From contig NZ_CP080524.1 in NCBI RefSeq assembly GCF_024746795.1, forward strand, positions 1,240,001-1,304,000: a DNA stretch of 64,000 nucleotides, written 5' to 3'. The stretch's first letter is position 1. Every line of letters begins with the position of its first letter. The translations under genes and the position numbers were made by a program. The notes beneath the pieces are model-generated. The model made no database searches and was not told the DNA's origin. It saw nothing but the letters and a program-made list of their open reading frames with translations. This DNA comes from Mesorhizobium sp. AR10 (lineage in GTDB: Bacteria; Pseudomonadota; Alphaproteobacteria; Rhizobiales; Rhizobiaceae). Below, one piece after another: positions 56,359-64,000 of this stretch.

Positions 56359-56468
56359 GTCATCGGGATAGCGGCCTTCAGACAATCGGAGTTGAAAACG
56401 TATCGCGGTGCGTTTTCGCGCGCCCGGGGGTTCCAACCTGTGATTCCAACGTGATGGAGGAGATGGCA

Positions 56469-57416
56469 ATGCCGATCGAGTTCACGCATGTTCCCGGTAA
56501 AACCCACCCCGCCGGTTCGGCGGTGTCCTTTTTCTACGACTTCTTGGAGACCGCGACCAAGCTGTCGCTGATCGAAGATGCCGGCTTCCAGAAGATCGTC
56601 GTCGACGACCAGGCCGGGTTGCTGACCAATATGGATATTGCCGCCCAGGCACTGGACCGCACCTCAGCCCTGGAAGTGGTGCTGACGCATTGGGCTGGCG
56701 TGATCGAGCCGACGGTGGCGGCACGGCAGCTGGCGGCGCTCGACACCAAAAGCGGCGGACGACTGTCGCTCCGGATGCTCAGCGAGCCGCTGAGCGACGA
56801 CGATGCCGAGACGCGCCCAGTCGGCCATACGGTCGTCTGGCAGCGGATCGACGAGTATCTGGTGCTGTTGAAGCGGCTGTGGTCGAACGACAGGCCCTTC
56901 GATCACGAAGGCGCTTTCTACAGCATCAAGGGCGGCTATGTGCCGCGCAAGGGGCCGCATGGTGCCGACGTGACCATTCGCATCGGCGGACAGTCCGGAA
57001 CGGCGCTCAAGGTCGCCGGGCGGCACGCGGATGTCTTCGAACTGACACCCGGCTCGCTTGACGAGATCCGCCAGCTGATGGACCGCGTGCGCAGCGCTGC
57101 CGCCGAACATGGCCGGGCGAACAAGGTGCGTTTTGCGCTTCCCGTACGAATTCGTTCGGAAGGTGGCGCTTCCGGCCACAAGGCGGTCGACGTTTTCGGA
57201 CCACCGGCGCAGATCGCATTGTCGCTGCTGCCCTATGCGGCCCTGGGGATCCACGAATTCATGATCGTCGGCGTCGACAGGCCGCGCGAGATCGCCGCGG
57301 CCGGCCGCGAAACGATCGCGCTGCTGCGCAATTCGTTGGCGCGTCGCGAAGCTGAAGTCGGCCAGCCCGGGGTATTTGCACCCCGCGTGACGCAGGAGGT
57401 GCATGCGGCACGCTGA
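56469..57416 (+). CDS. LLM class flavin-dependent oxidoreductase
   Basis: The 315-residue protein has the luciferase-like barrel: KLSLIEDAGFQKIVVDDQAG, LDRTSALEVVLTHWAGVIEPTVAARQLAALDTKSGGRLSLRM, VVWQRIDEYLVLLKRLWSNDRPFDHEGAFYSIKG and IRIGGQSGTALKVAGRHADVFEL. It uses reduced FMN and oxygen to oxidise an organic substrate, as in alkanesulfonate or nitrilotriacetate monooxygenases. The ATG at 56469 has GGAGG 8 bases before it; other starts upstream are near the same site. Confidence 0.88.
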   Translation: MPIEFTHVPGKTHPAGSAVSFFYDFLETATKLSLIEDAGFQKIVVDDQAGLLTNMDIAAQALDRTSALEVVLTHWAGVIEPTVAARQLAALDTKSGGRLSLRMLSEPLSDDDAETRPVGHTVVWQRIDEYLVLLKRLWSNDRPFDHEGAFYSIKGGYVPRKGPHGADVTIRIGGQSGTALKVAGRHADVFELTPGSLDEIRQLMDRVRSAAAEHGRANKVRFALPVRIRSEGGASGHKAVDVFGPPAQIALSLLPYAALGIHEFMIVGVDRPREIAAAGRETIALLRNSLARREAEVGQPGVFAPRVTQEVHAAR

Positions 57417-57427
57417 GGCGACCGTAC

Positions 57428-58111
57428 TCAGCCGCTCTCGCCTGCTTTGCCGGAGAGTTGCAACAGCGCCGCAATGACGGCGCTTGAATCGGACAGAGCG
57501 CCGAAAACGCCGTCCTCGACCGTCACCATATGCAGCGCCGCCTCATGCGCTTGTTGGTCGCCACTGGCGCAGGCATCCGAGATGGTCAGGCACTGAAAAT
57601 TGCGGTCGCAGGCCTCCCGCAACGTGGTGTGCACGCAGACGTCGGTCGTGCATCCCGAAAACAACAGATGCGTGATGCCTTGCGCGCGCAGGACCAGTTC
57701 CAGGTCGGTGTAGGTGAAGGCGCCGTTGCAGGTTTTGTCGACGACGATGTCCTGCGGCGCGACGTCGATCTCGGGCGCGATCTGGAAACCGGGGCTCGAA
57801 CGCAGCAGGATTTCGGTGCCTTCAAGACCGGCGCGCTTGCGGCGCCATTTCTCGTAGGGCGTCATGTCGGCCATGTCACCGCGGTAGCCTTGCCTGGTGT
57901 GGATGATCCGCAAGCCCGCCGCACGCGCCGCCGCAATCAGCCGGTTCACCGTAGGCAAAATCGCCCGCAATGGCGTCGGGTCGTATCCCTGCCTGGCAAA
58001 ATAGCCCGATGTCGACAGGAAATCTTCCTGCAGGTCGATGACGATGAGCGCGGTATTTTCGGGCACCAGCCTGCCGTCATAGGGAAAATCGAAAGGGGTC
58101 GCCTTGATCAT
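57428..58111 (-). CDS. Cysteine hydrolase (isochorismatase family)
   Basis: The 227-residue enzyme has the triad of the cysteine-hydrolase group: Asp in LIVIDLQEDFL, Lys in IVVDKTCNGAF, and the nucleophile Cys in LLFSGCTTDVCVHTT. The family includes biuret amidohydrolase, nicotinamidase and N-carbamoylsarcosine amidase; a biuret or carbamoyl-amide type is plausible but not proved. It is convergent with the luciferase-like gene and close to an amide operon. Confidence 0.88.
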   Translation of the reverse strand: MIKATPFDFPYDGRLVPENTALIVIDLQEDFLSTSGYFARQGYDPTPLRAILPTVNRLIAAARAAGLRIIHTRQGYRGDMADMTPYEKWRRKRAGLEGTEILLRSSPGFQIAPEIDVAPQDIVVDKTCNGAFTYTDLELVLRAQGITHLLFSGCTTDVCVHTTLREACDRNFQCLTISDACASGDQQAHEAALHMVTVEDGVFGALSDSSAVIAALLQLSGKAGESG

Positions 58112-58433
58112 CTGCCGCTCACCTCATTGCCGATGCAGGCATCGTGGCCGGGGATGTCGCTGCCGTCCATCCCGTTGCAGCATAGATGCGAAGATGCCGA
58201 GTGCGGCAGTTCTGGTGCCGCCGCAAATTGGTTCCCGTGCGAGCCGTAGGGCACCCTTCGTGTTCAGCTTGCACTCGACCACAAGCCAAGCACCCACTTT
58301 CCGGCTTGACTGACCCGCCGTTCAGAATACGCTAGGACAAAATACCGGCCTTGGTCGCCGGGCGGCAAGAATGCCTCGTATGCCTCGCCCTGCTGGCGGC
58401 GGCTGCGGGGCATTGTCATTTCTGGGGTTGTGT
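58112..58433. other. Leader of the amide operon
   Basis: These 322 bases separate the cysteine hydrolase (leftward) from the AmiC-like gene (rightward), so they hold both promoters. A hairpin GCGGCA / TGCCGC with a 7-base loop lies at 58203-58221. No gene is convincing; an in-frame ATG at 58371 might extend the AmiC-like protein. Confidence 0.5.
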
Positions 58434-59528
58434 TTGAAACGGCGTATCGAGATCGGCATCCTCTATTCCCGCTCGGGGAGCTATCAGCTCGTGTCCGATG
58501 CGTGCCGGATGGGCGCGATGCGCGCCATCGCCGACATCAACGCCGACCGTCGGTACGGCGTCGAGCTGGTGCCGGTCGAGCGCGATCCGCAAAGCAATGC
58601 GGATCGCTACGCAACGCTGTGCGAGGACATTTTCAAGACGAGCAGCGCCCGTCATGTGGTCGGTTGTGTCACCTCCTGGAGCCGCAAGGAGACGATCCCG
58701 GTGCTGGAGAAGGCCGGCGGAATGCTCTGGTACGCCTGCCCCTATGAGGGGTTCGAGGCCAACGAGCATGTCGTCTACATGCACGCCTGCCCCAACCAGC
58801 ATCTGGTGCCGCTGATGGCCTATGTCGTGCCGCGCTTCGGCGCCGACTGCTTCCTGCTGGGGTCGAACTATATCTGGGGCTGGGAGATGAACCGGGTGGC
58901 GCGTGACCTGATCGCCGATGCCGGCGGCAGGGTTCTGGGCGAGCGCTATCTGCGCATCGGCGAGACCGACGTGTCGCGGCTGATCGCGGAAATCCGCGCC
59001 ACGCGGCCGAATTTCATCCTCAACAATCTGATTGGCACCTCGTCCTACGCCTTCCTGGCGGCCTATCGCGACTTGGGCGTCGAGGACCCCGCTTTCAGCC
59101 CGGAAGCCTGCCCCGTCATCTCCTGCAATCTCACCGAAGGCGAGCTGCCGGCGATCGGCGAAACAGGCAAGGGACATTTGTCGGTCGGGCCGTATTTCGC
59201 GCCGCGGCCGGCGGCCTTCGCCTCGTCCTTCGAGGCCTCCGCCTATGCCTCCGTGCAAGTGATGGCCGACGTGCTGTCTCGCGATGCCGAAGCCGGTCCG
59301 GCGGAGTTTTCGAAAGCCTTCGCCGAACGGCGCTTCTCGACGCGGCTCGGGTCGATCGCCATCGACGCCCACTCCCAGCACGCGACGCTGCCGGTGATCA
59401 TCGGCCGGATCGCCGACGGCTTCTTCGAGGTCGTCAGCCGCGAGGACGATGTGGCGCCCGATCCGTATCTGTCGCGTTACGACCCTGCCAAGACGTTCGG
59501 CCGTCCGCGCCTGAGGGTGGTGTCGTGA
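58434..59528 (+). CDS. AmiC-like amide sensor (periplasmic-binding-fold protein)
   Basis: The protein of about 364 residues has a periplasmic-binding fold but no signal peptide: LKRRIEIGILYSRSGSYQLVSDACRMGAMRAIADINADRRYG at the start, and SCNLTEGELPAIGETGKGHLSVGPYF in the middle. That is the pattern of cytoplasmic AmiC, the amide-binding anti-regulator of AmiR. The TTG at 58434 is chosen because homologues start at KRRIEIG; ATGs at 58371 and 58380 would add about 20 residues. Its stop overlaps the next start (GTGA). Confidence 0.82.
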   Translation: MKRRIEIGILYSRSGSYQLVSDACRMGAMRAIADINADRRYGVELVPVERDPQSNADRYATLCEDIFKTSSARHVVGCVTSWSRKETIPVLEKAGGMLWYACPYEGFEANEHVVYMHACPNQHLVPLMAYVVPRFGADCFLLGSNYIWGWEMNRVARDLIADAGGRVLGERYLRIGETDVSRLIAEIRATRPNFILNNLIGTSSYAFLAAYRDLGVEDPAFSPEACPVISCNLTEGELPAIGETGKGHLSVGPYFAPRPAAFASSFEASAYASVQVMADVLSRDAEAGPAEFSKAFAERRFSTRLGSIAIDAHSQHATLPVIIGRIADGFFEVVSREDDVAPDPYLSRYDPAKTFGRPRLRVVS

Positions 59529-60133
59529 CCAGGACGCGCATCCCCAATCTCGGCGGCGCCAAGGCCTTCATCCTGCATCGTCCGCATCCGACGGTGCAGG
59601 CGATAACCCGACAATTGTCGGCCATCGGCCTGATTACGCTTGACTGCTGGCCGGAATTGCCGCCCGAGGCGCTCGCCGCCGATTTCGTCTTCTTCGACGC
59701 CGATCTCGGATTTGACGAGCAATTTCCGTGGAAGCCGGGCGAGGCGCCGATGCCGTTGGTGGCGCTGATCGGCTCCGAGGCGCCCGGCCGCATCGAATGG
59801 GCACTGTCGCACAAGGCCGACGCGCAGCTGTTGAAGCCGGTCGGCAATGCCGGCGTCTACAGTGCGCTGCTGATTGCGCGGCAGAGTTTTGAGGCGCGAA
59901 AACACTTAGCCGGCGAAATTGCTTCGTTGCGCCAGCGCGTCGCCGAGCGCCAGACCATCGTGCGCGCGGTGGCGGCCTTGTCGAAAGGCACGGATGACGA
60001 GCGCGCCTATGCGCAGCTGCGCTCGCTGGCGATGAGCTGGCAGATCAGCGTCGAGGATGCCGCGCGCCGGATCGTGGCGATGACGGATGAAACAGATGAA
60101 GAAGGCGGCGATGACCAGTCCCATCGCGCCTGA
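59525..60133 (+). CDS. AmiR-like ANTAR-domain RNA-binding antiterminator
   Basis: The 202-residue protein has an AmiR-like arrangement: an N-terminal receiver-like domain (AFILHRPHPTVQAITRQLSAIGLITLDCW, without a clear phospho-acceptor Asp), a coiled-coil linker (ARKHLAGEIASLRQRVAERQTIVRAVAAL) and a C-terminal ANTAR-like three-helix domain (DERAYAQLRSLAMSWQISVEDAARRIVAM). It should bind nascent RNA and stop termination when amide frees it from AmiC. The overlaps on both sides (GTGA before, 23 bases after) mean one transcript. Confidence 0.78.
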   Translation: MTRTRIPNLGGAKAFILHRPHPTVQAITRQLSAIGLITLDCWPELPPEALAADFVFFDADLGFDEQFPWKPGEAPMPLVALIGSEAPGRIEWALSHKADAQLLKPVGNAGVYSALLIARQSFEARKHLAGEIASLRQRVAERQTIVRAVAALSKGTDDERAYAQLRSLAMSWQISVEDAARRIVAMTDETDEEGGDDQSHRA

Positions 60134-61013
60134 TCTCCCGGTGCGCATGCCGGCCCCGCCGCGCGCTGGCGTCTGGCGCCGGCTGGTCAAGCGGCGCCTG
60201 GCACTGCTCGGCCTGGTGATCGTAGCCACCGTCGTCGCCGGCGCTGTGCTGGCGCCTTGGCTGACCGGCTACGATCCCAATGAACAGATGTTCGATGGGC
60301 TGACCATCGAGGGCTCGCCTCTGCCGCCGAGCGCCCAGTACTGGCTCGGCACCGACCTGCTCGGCCGTGACCTGTTGACCCGCATCCTCTATGGCGCCCG
60401 CACCTCGCTGATCATCGGCATCGTTGCCAATGGCGTGGCGCTGTTGATCGGCACGCTGGTCGGCGTTACCGCCGGCTATTTCCGCGGCTGGATCGGCAGC
60501 GCTTTGATGCGCTTCACCGACCTGATGATGGCTTTCCCCGCCCTGCTGCTTGCCATTTGCCTGGCGGCGGTGTTCCAGCCCAGTCTGTGGATCGTCGCCA
60601 TGGTCATCGCGCTGGTCAACTGGGTACAGACGGCCCGCGTCATCTATACCGAGACCTCCTCGCTCGCCGAGCGCGAGTTTATCGACGCCGAACGTACCAT
60701 TGGCGCAAGTGCACCGCGCATCCTGTTTCGCCACATCCTGCCGCATCTTCTGCCGACCATCATCGTCTGGGGCACGCTCGGCATCTCGACCACGGTTCTG
60801 TTGGAGGCGACGCTCTCCTTCCTCGGTATCGGCGTGCAGCCGCCGACGGCGTCATGGGGCAACATCATTTTCGAGAACCAGACCTATTTTCAGGCAGCAC
60901 CCTGGCTGGTGTTCTTCCCGGGTGTGGCGATCCTGGCGCTGGCGCTGGCCTTCAACCTGATCGGCGATGCGCTGCGCGACATCCTCGATCCGACGCAAAG
61001 GGGTCGGGCATGA
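60111..61013 (+). CDS. Oligopeptide/nickel-type ABC transporter permease (DppC-like)
   Basis: The 300-residue membrane protein has six helices and the DppC pattern: LALLGLVIVATVVAGAVLAPWLTGYDPNEQ, WLGTDLLGRDLLTRILYGARTSLIIG, and the EAA motif EREFIDAERTIGASAPRILFRHILPHLLPT. The ATG at 60111 has AGAAGG before it. It overlaps the AmiR-like gene by 23 bases. In this operon the C-type permease comes before the B-type, the reverse of the classical order. Confidence 0.92.
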   Translation: MTSPIAPDLPVRMPAPPRAGVWRRLVKRRLALLGLVIVATVVAGAVLAPWLTGYDPNEQMFDGLTIEGSPLPPSAQYWLGTDLLGRDLLTRILYGARTSLIIGIVANGVALLIGTLVGVTAGYFRGWIGSALMRFTDLMMAFPALLLAICLAAVFQPSLWIVAMVIALVNWVQTARVIYTETSSLAEREFIDAERTIGASAPRILFRHILPHLLPTIIVWGTLGISTTVLLEATLSFLGIGVQPPTASWGNIIFENQTYFQAAPWLVFFPGVAILALALAFNLIGDALRDILDPTQRGRA

Positions 61014-61930
61014 TCGCCTATCTCGGCCGCCGGCTGATCCAGTCGCTGCTCATCCTGCTCGGCGTGTCGCTGATCACCTTTGCGCTGCTCTACCTGCTGC
61101 CCGCTGATCCGGTGCGCCAGATCGCCGGCCGCAGCGCAACGGCGCAGACGGTGGAAAACATCCGCCAGCAGCTCGGCCTCGACCAGCCTTTTGTGGTCCA
61201 GTACTGGCATTACCTGACGAAGCTCATCAGCGGCGATCTCGGCCGCTCCTACATCCAGCGCTCGGAGGTCACCGAGCTCATCGTCTCGCGGCTGCCGGCC
61301 AGCCTGCTTTTGATGGTCGGCGCCATATTGTGCGAGTTGCTGATCGGGCTCTCCATGGGTCTGATCGCCGCCGTCAAGCGCGGCACGGCCACCGACCAAA
61401 CCTTGATGGTCGCGTCCTTCGTCGGCGTCTCGGCGCCGCAATTCGTCGTCGGCCTGTTGCTGCTCTATGTCTTTGCGGTGCGATTGAGCTGGTTTCCGAT
61501 CGGCGGCTATGGCACATGGCGCCATCTCGTGCTGCCGTCACTGACCATGGGCATACTCGGCGCCGGCTGGTACGCGCGCATGATGCGCTCGTCGATGATC
61601 GACGTGCTGCGCCAGGATTATGTGCGCACCGCGCGTGCGAAAGGCCTGGCGCGCAGCGCCATCATTTTCCGCCATGCTTTGCCCAACGCCATCCTGCCGG
61701 TCATCGCCATGATCGGCATCGACATCGGCATCTTCATGGGCGGCATCGTCGTGGTCGAAAGCGTGTTCGGCTGGCCCGGCATCGGCCAACTGGCCTGGCA
61801 GGCGATCCAGCGCGTCGACATCCCGATCATCATGGGCGTCACGCTGGTGTCTGCCTTCGCCATCGTGCTCGGCAATCTGCTGGCCGACATCGTCGCACCG
61901 TTCATCGACCCGCGCATCAAGCTCAGATGA
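61010..61930 (+). CDS. Oligopeptide/nickel-type ABC transporter permease (DppB-like)
   Basis: The 306-residue membrane protein has six helices and the DppB pattern: LIQSLLILLGVSLITFALLYLLPADPVRQIAG and the EAA loop DYVRTARAKGLARSAIIFRHALPNAILPVIAM. The start overlaps the DppC-like stop in an ATGA. No ATPase gene (DppD/DppF) appears before the substrate-binding gene. Confidence 0.93.
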   Translation: MIAYLGRRLIQSLLILLGVSLITFALLYLLPADPVRQIAGRSATAQTVENIRQQLGLDQPFVVQYWHYLTKLISGDLGRSYIQRSEVTELIVSRLPASLLLMVGAILCELLIGLSMGLIAAVKRGTATDQTLMVASFVGVSAPQFVVGLLLLYVFAVRLSWFPIGGYGTWRHLVLPSLTMGILGAGWYARMMRSSMIDVLRQDYVRTARAKGLARSAIIFRHALPNAILPVIAMIGIDIGIFMGGIVVVESVFGWPGIGQLAWQAIQRVDIPIIMGVTLVSAFAIVLGNLLADIVAPFIDPRIKLR

Positions 61931-61965
61931 AAAATGCAAAAACAACCAGAGAAAGGGAACCGTCA

Positions 61966-63609
61966 ATGAAACGATTTTTGGCATCCACAGTAGCGGCATC
62001 GGCGCTGGCGCTCATGCTTGGCATGGCAAGCGCACGCGCCGAAGACGCCGTCGATCCGAACGCCAAGCAGGGCGGCGAGATTGTCGCCACATACAAGGAC
62101 GACGTCACGACGCTCGACCCGGCGATCGGCTATGACTGGCAGAACTGGTCGATGATCAAGAGCCTGTTCGACGGGCTGATGGATTACGAGCCGGGGACCA
62201 CCAATCTGAAGCCGGACCTTGCAGAAAGCTACGAGATCTCGCCGGACGGCAAGACCTTCACCTTCAAGCTGCGTCACGGGGTGAAGTTCCACAATGGTCG
62301 CGAAATGACCGCCGACGATGTGAAATACTCGCTTGACCGAGTGACCAATCCGAAGACGCAGAGCCCCGGCGCCGGCTTCTTCGGCTCGATCAAGGGCTAT
62401 GACGACGTTGCTGCCGGCAAGGCGGAGGGCCTCGTTGGCGTCACAGTGGTTGACCCATATACAGTCAAGTTCGAGCTGAGCCGCCCCGACGCCACCTTCC
62501 TGCATGTGATGGCCATCAACTTCGCCCATGTCGTGCCGAAGGAGGAGGTCGAGAAATACGGCGCCGATTTCGGCAAGCATCCGGTCGGCACTGGTGCTTT
62601 CAAGCTCGCCGAATGGACGCTCGGCCAACGCATCGTCTTCGAGCGCAATCCGGACTACTGGCACAAAGGCTTGCCGCATCTCGACAAGATCACCTTCGAG
62701 GTCGGCCAGGAGCCGATCGTGGCGCTGCTGCGCCTGCAGAAGGGCGAGATTGACCTGGCCCTCGACGGCATTCCGCCGGCTAAGTTCCAGGAGGTAATGT
62801 CCGATCCCGAGCAGAAGGCCCGTGTCGTCGAGGGTGGCCAGTTGCACACAGGCTACATCACCATGAACACCACCATGGCGCCGTTCGACAATGTGAAGGT
62901 GCGGCAGGCCGTCAACATGGCAATCAACAAGGACCGCATCGTCCAGCTGATCAACAACCGCGCGGTGCCGGCCAACCAGCCGCTGCCCCCGTCGATGCCC
63001 GGCTACGACAAGGACTTCAAGGGCTATGCCTATGACGTCGCCAAGGCCAAGGCGCTGCTGGCCGAAGCCGGCCATCCCGACGGCTTCGACACGCAATTGT
63101 TCGCCATGAACACCGATCCCAACCCGCGCATCGCCCAGGCGATCCAGCAGGATCTGGCGGCGATCGGCATCAAGGCCAGCATTCAGGCGCTTGCCCAGGC
63201 CAATGTGATTGCGGCCGGCGGCGACAAGGCCGGGGCGCCGATGATCTGGTCGGGTGGCATGGGCTGGATCGCCGATTTCCCCGATCCGTCAAACTTCTAT
63301 GGGCCGATCCTCGGCTGCGCTGGTGCAGTTCCCGGCGGCTGGAACTGGTCGTGGTACTGCAACAAGGACCTCGACGCCAAGGCGGCGGAAGCGGACTCCA
63401 TGACCGACCCCACGAAGGCCGGCGAGCGCAACAAGATGTGGAGCGCGATCTACGACAAGATCATGGCGGACGCGCCGTGGGCGCCGGTCTTCAACGAGCA
63501 GCGCTTCACCATGAAATCCGCGCGCATGGGCGGCGCTGACAACCTCTATGTCGACCCGGTCCATGTCTTCATCAACTACGACAATGTGTATGTAAAAGAT
63601 GTGCAATAG
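61966..63609 (+). CDS. Oligopeptide-type ABC transporter substrate-binding protein (SBP_bac_5)
   Basis: The 547-residue protein has a Sec signal peptide (MKRFLASTVAASALALMLGMASARA) and a family-5 solute-binding fold: GGEIVATYKDDVTTLDPAIGYDWQNWSMIKSLFDGLMDYEPG, LKPDLAESYEISPDGKTFTFKLRHGVKFHNGREMTADDVKYSL. Such proteins bind peptides, nickel or small organic compounds; linkage to AmiC/AmiR and an amidase suggests amides or their derivatives. GAAAGGGA precedes the ATG. Confidence 0.93.
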   Translation: MKRFLASTVAASALALMLGMASARAEDAVDPNAKQGGEIVATYKDDVTTLDPAIGYDWQNWSMIKSLFDGLMDYEPGTTNLKPDLAESYEISPDGKTFTFKLRHGVKFHNGREMTADDVKYSLDRVTNPKTQSPGAGFFGSIKGYDDVAAGKAEGLVGVTVVDPYTVKFELSRPDATFLHVMAINFAHVVPKEEVEKYGADFGKHPVGTGAFKLAEWTLGQRIVFERNPDYWHKGLPHLDKITFEVGQEPIVALLRLQKGEIDLALDGIPPAKFQEVMSDPEQKARVVEGGQLHTGYITMNTTMAPFDNVKVRQAVNMAINKDRIVQLINNRAVPANQPLPPSMPGYDKDFKGYAYDVAKAKALLAEAGHPDGFDTQLFAMNTDPNPRIAQAIQQDLAAIGIKASIQALAQANVIAAGGDKAGAPMIWSGGMGWIADFPDPSNFYGPILGCAGAVPGGWNWSWYCNKDLDAKAAEADSMTDPTKAGERNKMWSAIYDKIMADAPWAPVFNEQRFTMKSARMGGADNLYVDPVHVFINYDNVYVKDVQ

Positions 63610-64000
63610 CTGCGACTACACCATCCACGGGCGCCATCACCATTTCGGCTGGGACAATTCCTTTGTCCCGGCCGAGCGGGTGGCGCCCGGCTCGACCATC
63701 GAGTTCCAGTGCCTCGACGCGGGGGGCGGCCAGCTTCAGGCCGACAGCACTGTCGCCGACGTCGCCAAGCTCGACTTCGCCAAGGTCAACCCGGTGACCG
63801 GGCCGATCTTCGTCGACGGCGCGGAGCCTGGCGATGCGCTGAAGGTGACGATCGAGATGTTCAAACCGTCCGGCTTCGGCTGGACGGCGAACATTCCGGG
63901 TTTTGGGCTGCTCGCCGACGATTTCAAGGAACCGGGGCTGAACATCTGGAAGTACGATGCTACTTCGCTGGAGCCGGCGCTGTTCGGCAAGAACGCTCGC
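63599..64000 (+). CDS. Acetamidase/formamidase family protein, N-terminal part (partial)
   Basis: The frame opens at 63599, overlapping the end of the previous gene by 11 bases, and runs off the window after 134 residues. It starts MCNSCDYTIHGRHHHFGWDNSFVPA and has GPIFVDGAEPGDALKVTIEMF, the acetamidase/formamidase family pattern. The enzyme hydrolyses formamide or acetamide to ammonia and the acid. Its place at the end of an AmiC-AmiR and ABC operon explains the operon's likely role. Confidence 0.88.
   Translation, partial: MCNSCDYTIHGRHHHFGWDNSFVPAERVAPGSTIEFQCLDAGGGQLQADSTVADVAKLDFAKVNPVTGPIFVDGAEPGDALKVTIEMFKPSGFGWTANIPGFGLLADDFKEPGLNIWKYDATSLEPALFGKNAR

Overview
The window looks like chromosomal DNA of an alphaproteobacterium of the order Hyphomicrobiales, most likely Mesorhizobium or a close relative. 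It is GC-rich and densely coded. The evidence is the set of genes (MucR, NodU-type carbamoyltransferase, alphaproteobacterial hemC-hemD-Mic60-hemY order, two complete CUT2/BMP-type ABC transporters, GlnK-AmtB) and the intergenic palindromic repeats typical of rhizobia. No rRNA, tRNA or CRISPR array was seen. There is no sign of a prophage or integrative element; the only complete mobile element is one IS5-family insertion at the left end.

Layout. 1-1.5 kb: the last codons of sdhB, then an IS5-family element that split an intergenic palindrome. 1.5-3.4 kb: small housekeeping genes (YceH, OsmC, YciI-like). 3.5-7.6 kb: a sugar-modification locus with an SDR epimerase facing a glycosyltransferase-carbamoyltransferase pair. 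7.8-13.3 kb: a TerB-like protein, a ubiquinone hydroxylase, TesB, and glnK-amtB behind a likely sigma-54 promoter. 13.7-20.9 kb: FtsK, a LolA-like protein, exonuclease III, GNAT, a lone cNMP-binding protein, an orphan OmpR-type response regulator and an L,D-transpeptidase. 20.9-24.2 kb: DUF1127/LysR pair, DUF1761, an ETFB-lysine-methyltransferase-like enzyme coupled to an EVE protein, and YciI. 24.2-31.8 kb: gpsA-tsaD divergent from hemC-hemD-Mic60-hemY-terB. 31.8-37.5 kb: glutamine amidotransferase, MFS, Lrp, a truncated ornithine cyclodeaminase before a CtlX-type hydrolase, an aminotransferase and MucR.

37.7-48 kb: a leftward module of GH15 glucosidase, gnd, zwf and polyphosphate glucokinase. 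It could release glucose, phosphorylate it and oxidise it through the pentose phosphate pathway. It is divergent from a complete CUT2-type sugar ABC transporter. 48-55 kb: a trifunctional-type beta-oxidation enzyme and a complete BMP-family (nucleoside-like) ABC transporter. 55-64 kb: an SDR, a 51-residue membrane protein, a luciferase-like oxidoreductase, a cysteine hydrolase, and an AmiC-AmiR-like pair followed by an oligopeptide-type ABC transporter and the start of an acetamidase/formamidase. This last group reads as one amide sensing, uptake and hydrolysis operon cut by the window edge.

The points most worth following up are: a family of about 143-bp inverted-repeat (MITE-like) elements with a 52-bp derivative whose deletion endpoints are visible; the carbamoyltransferase/glycosyltransferase/epimerase locus; the 51-bp in-frame tandem duplication of a perfect palindrome inside a sugar ABC ATPase; the Mic60 gene in the heme operon; and the amide operon. 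I did not identify a clearly unprecedented biological system.
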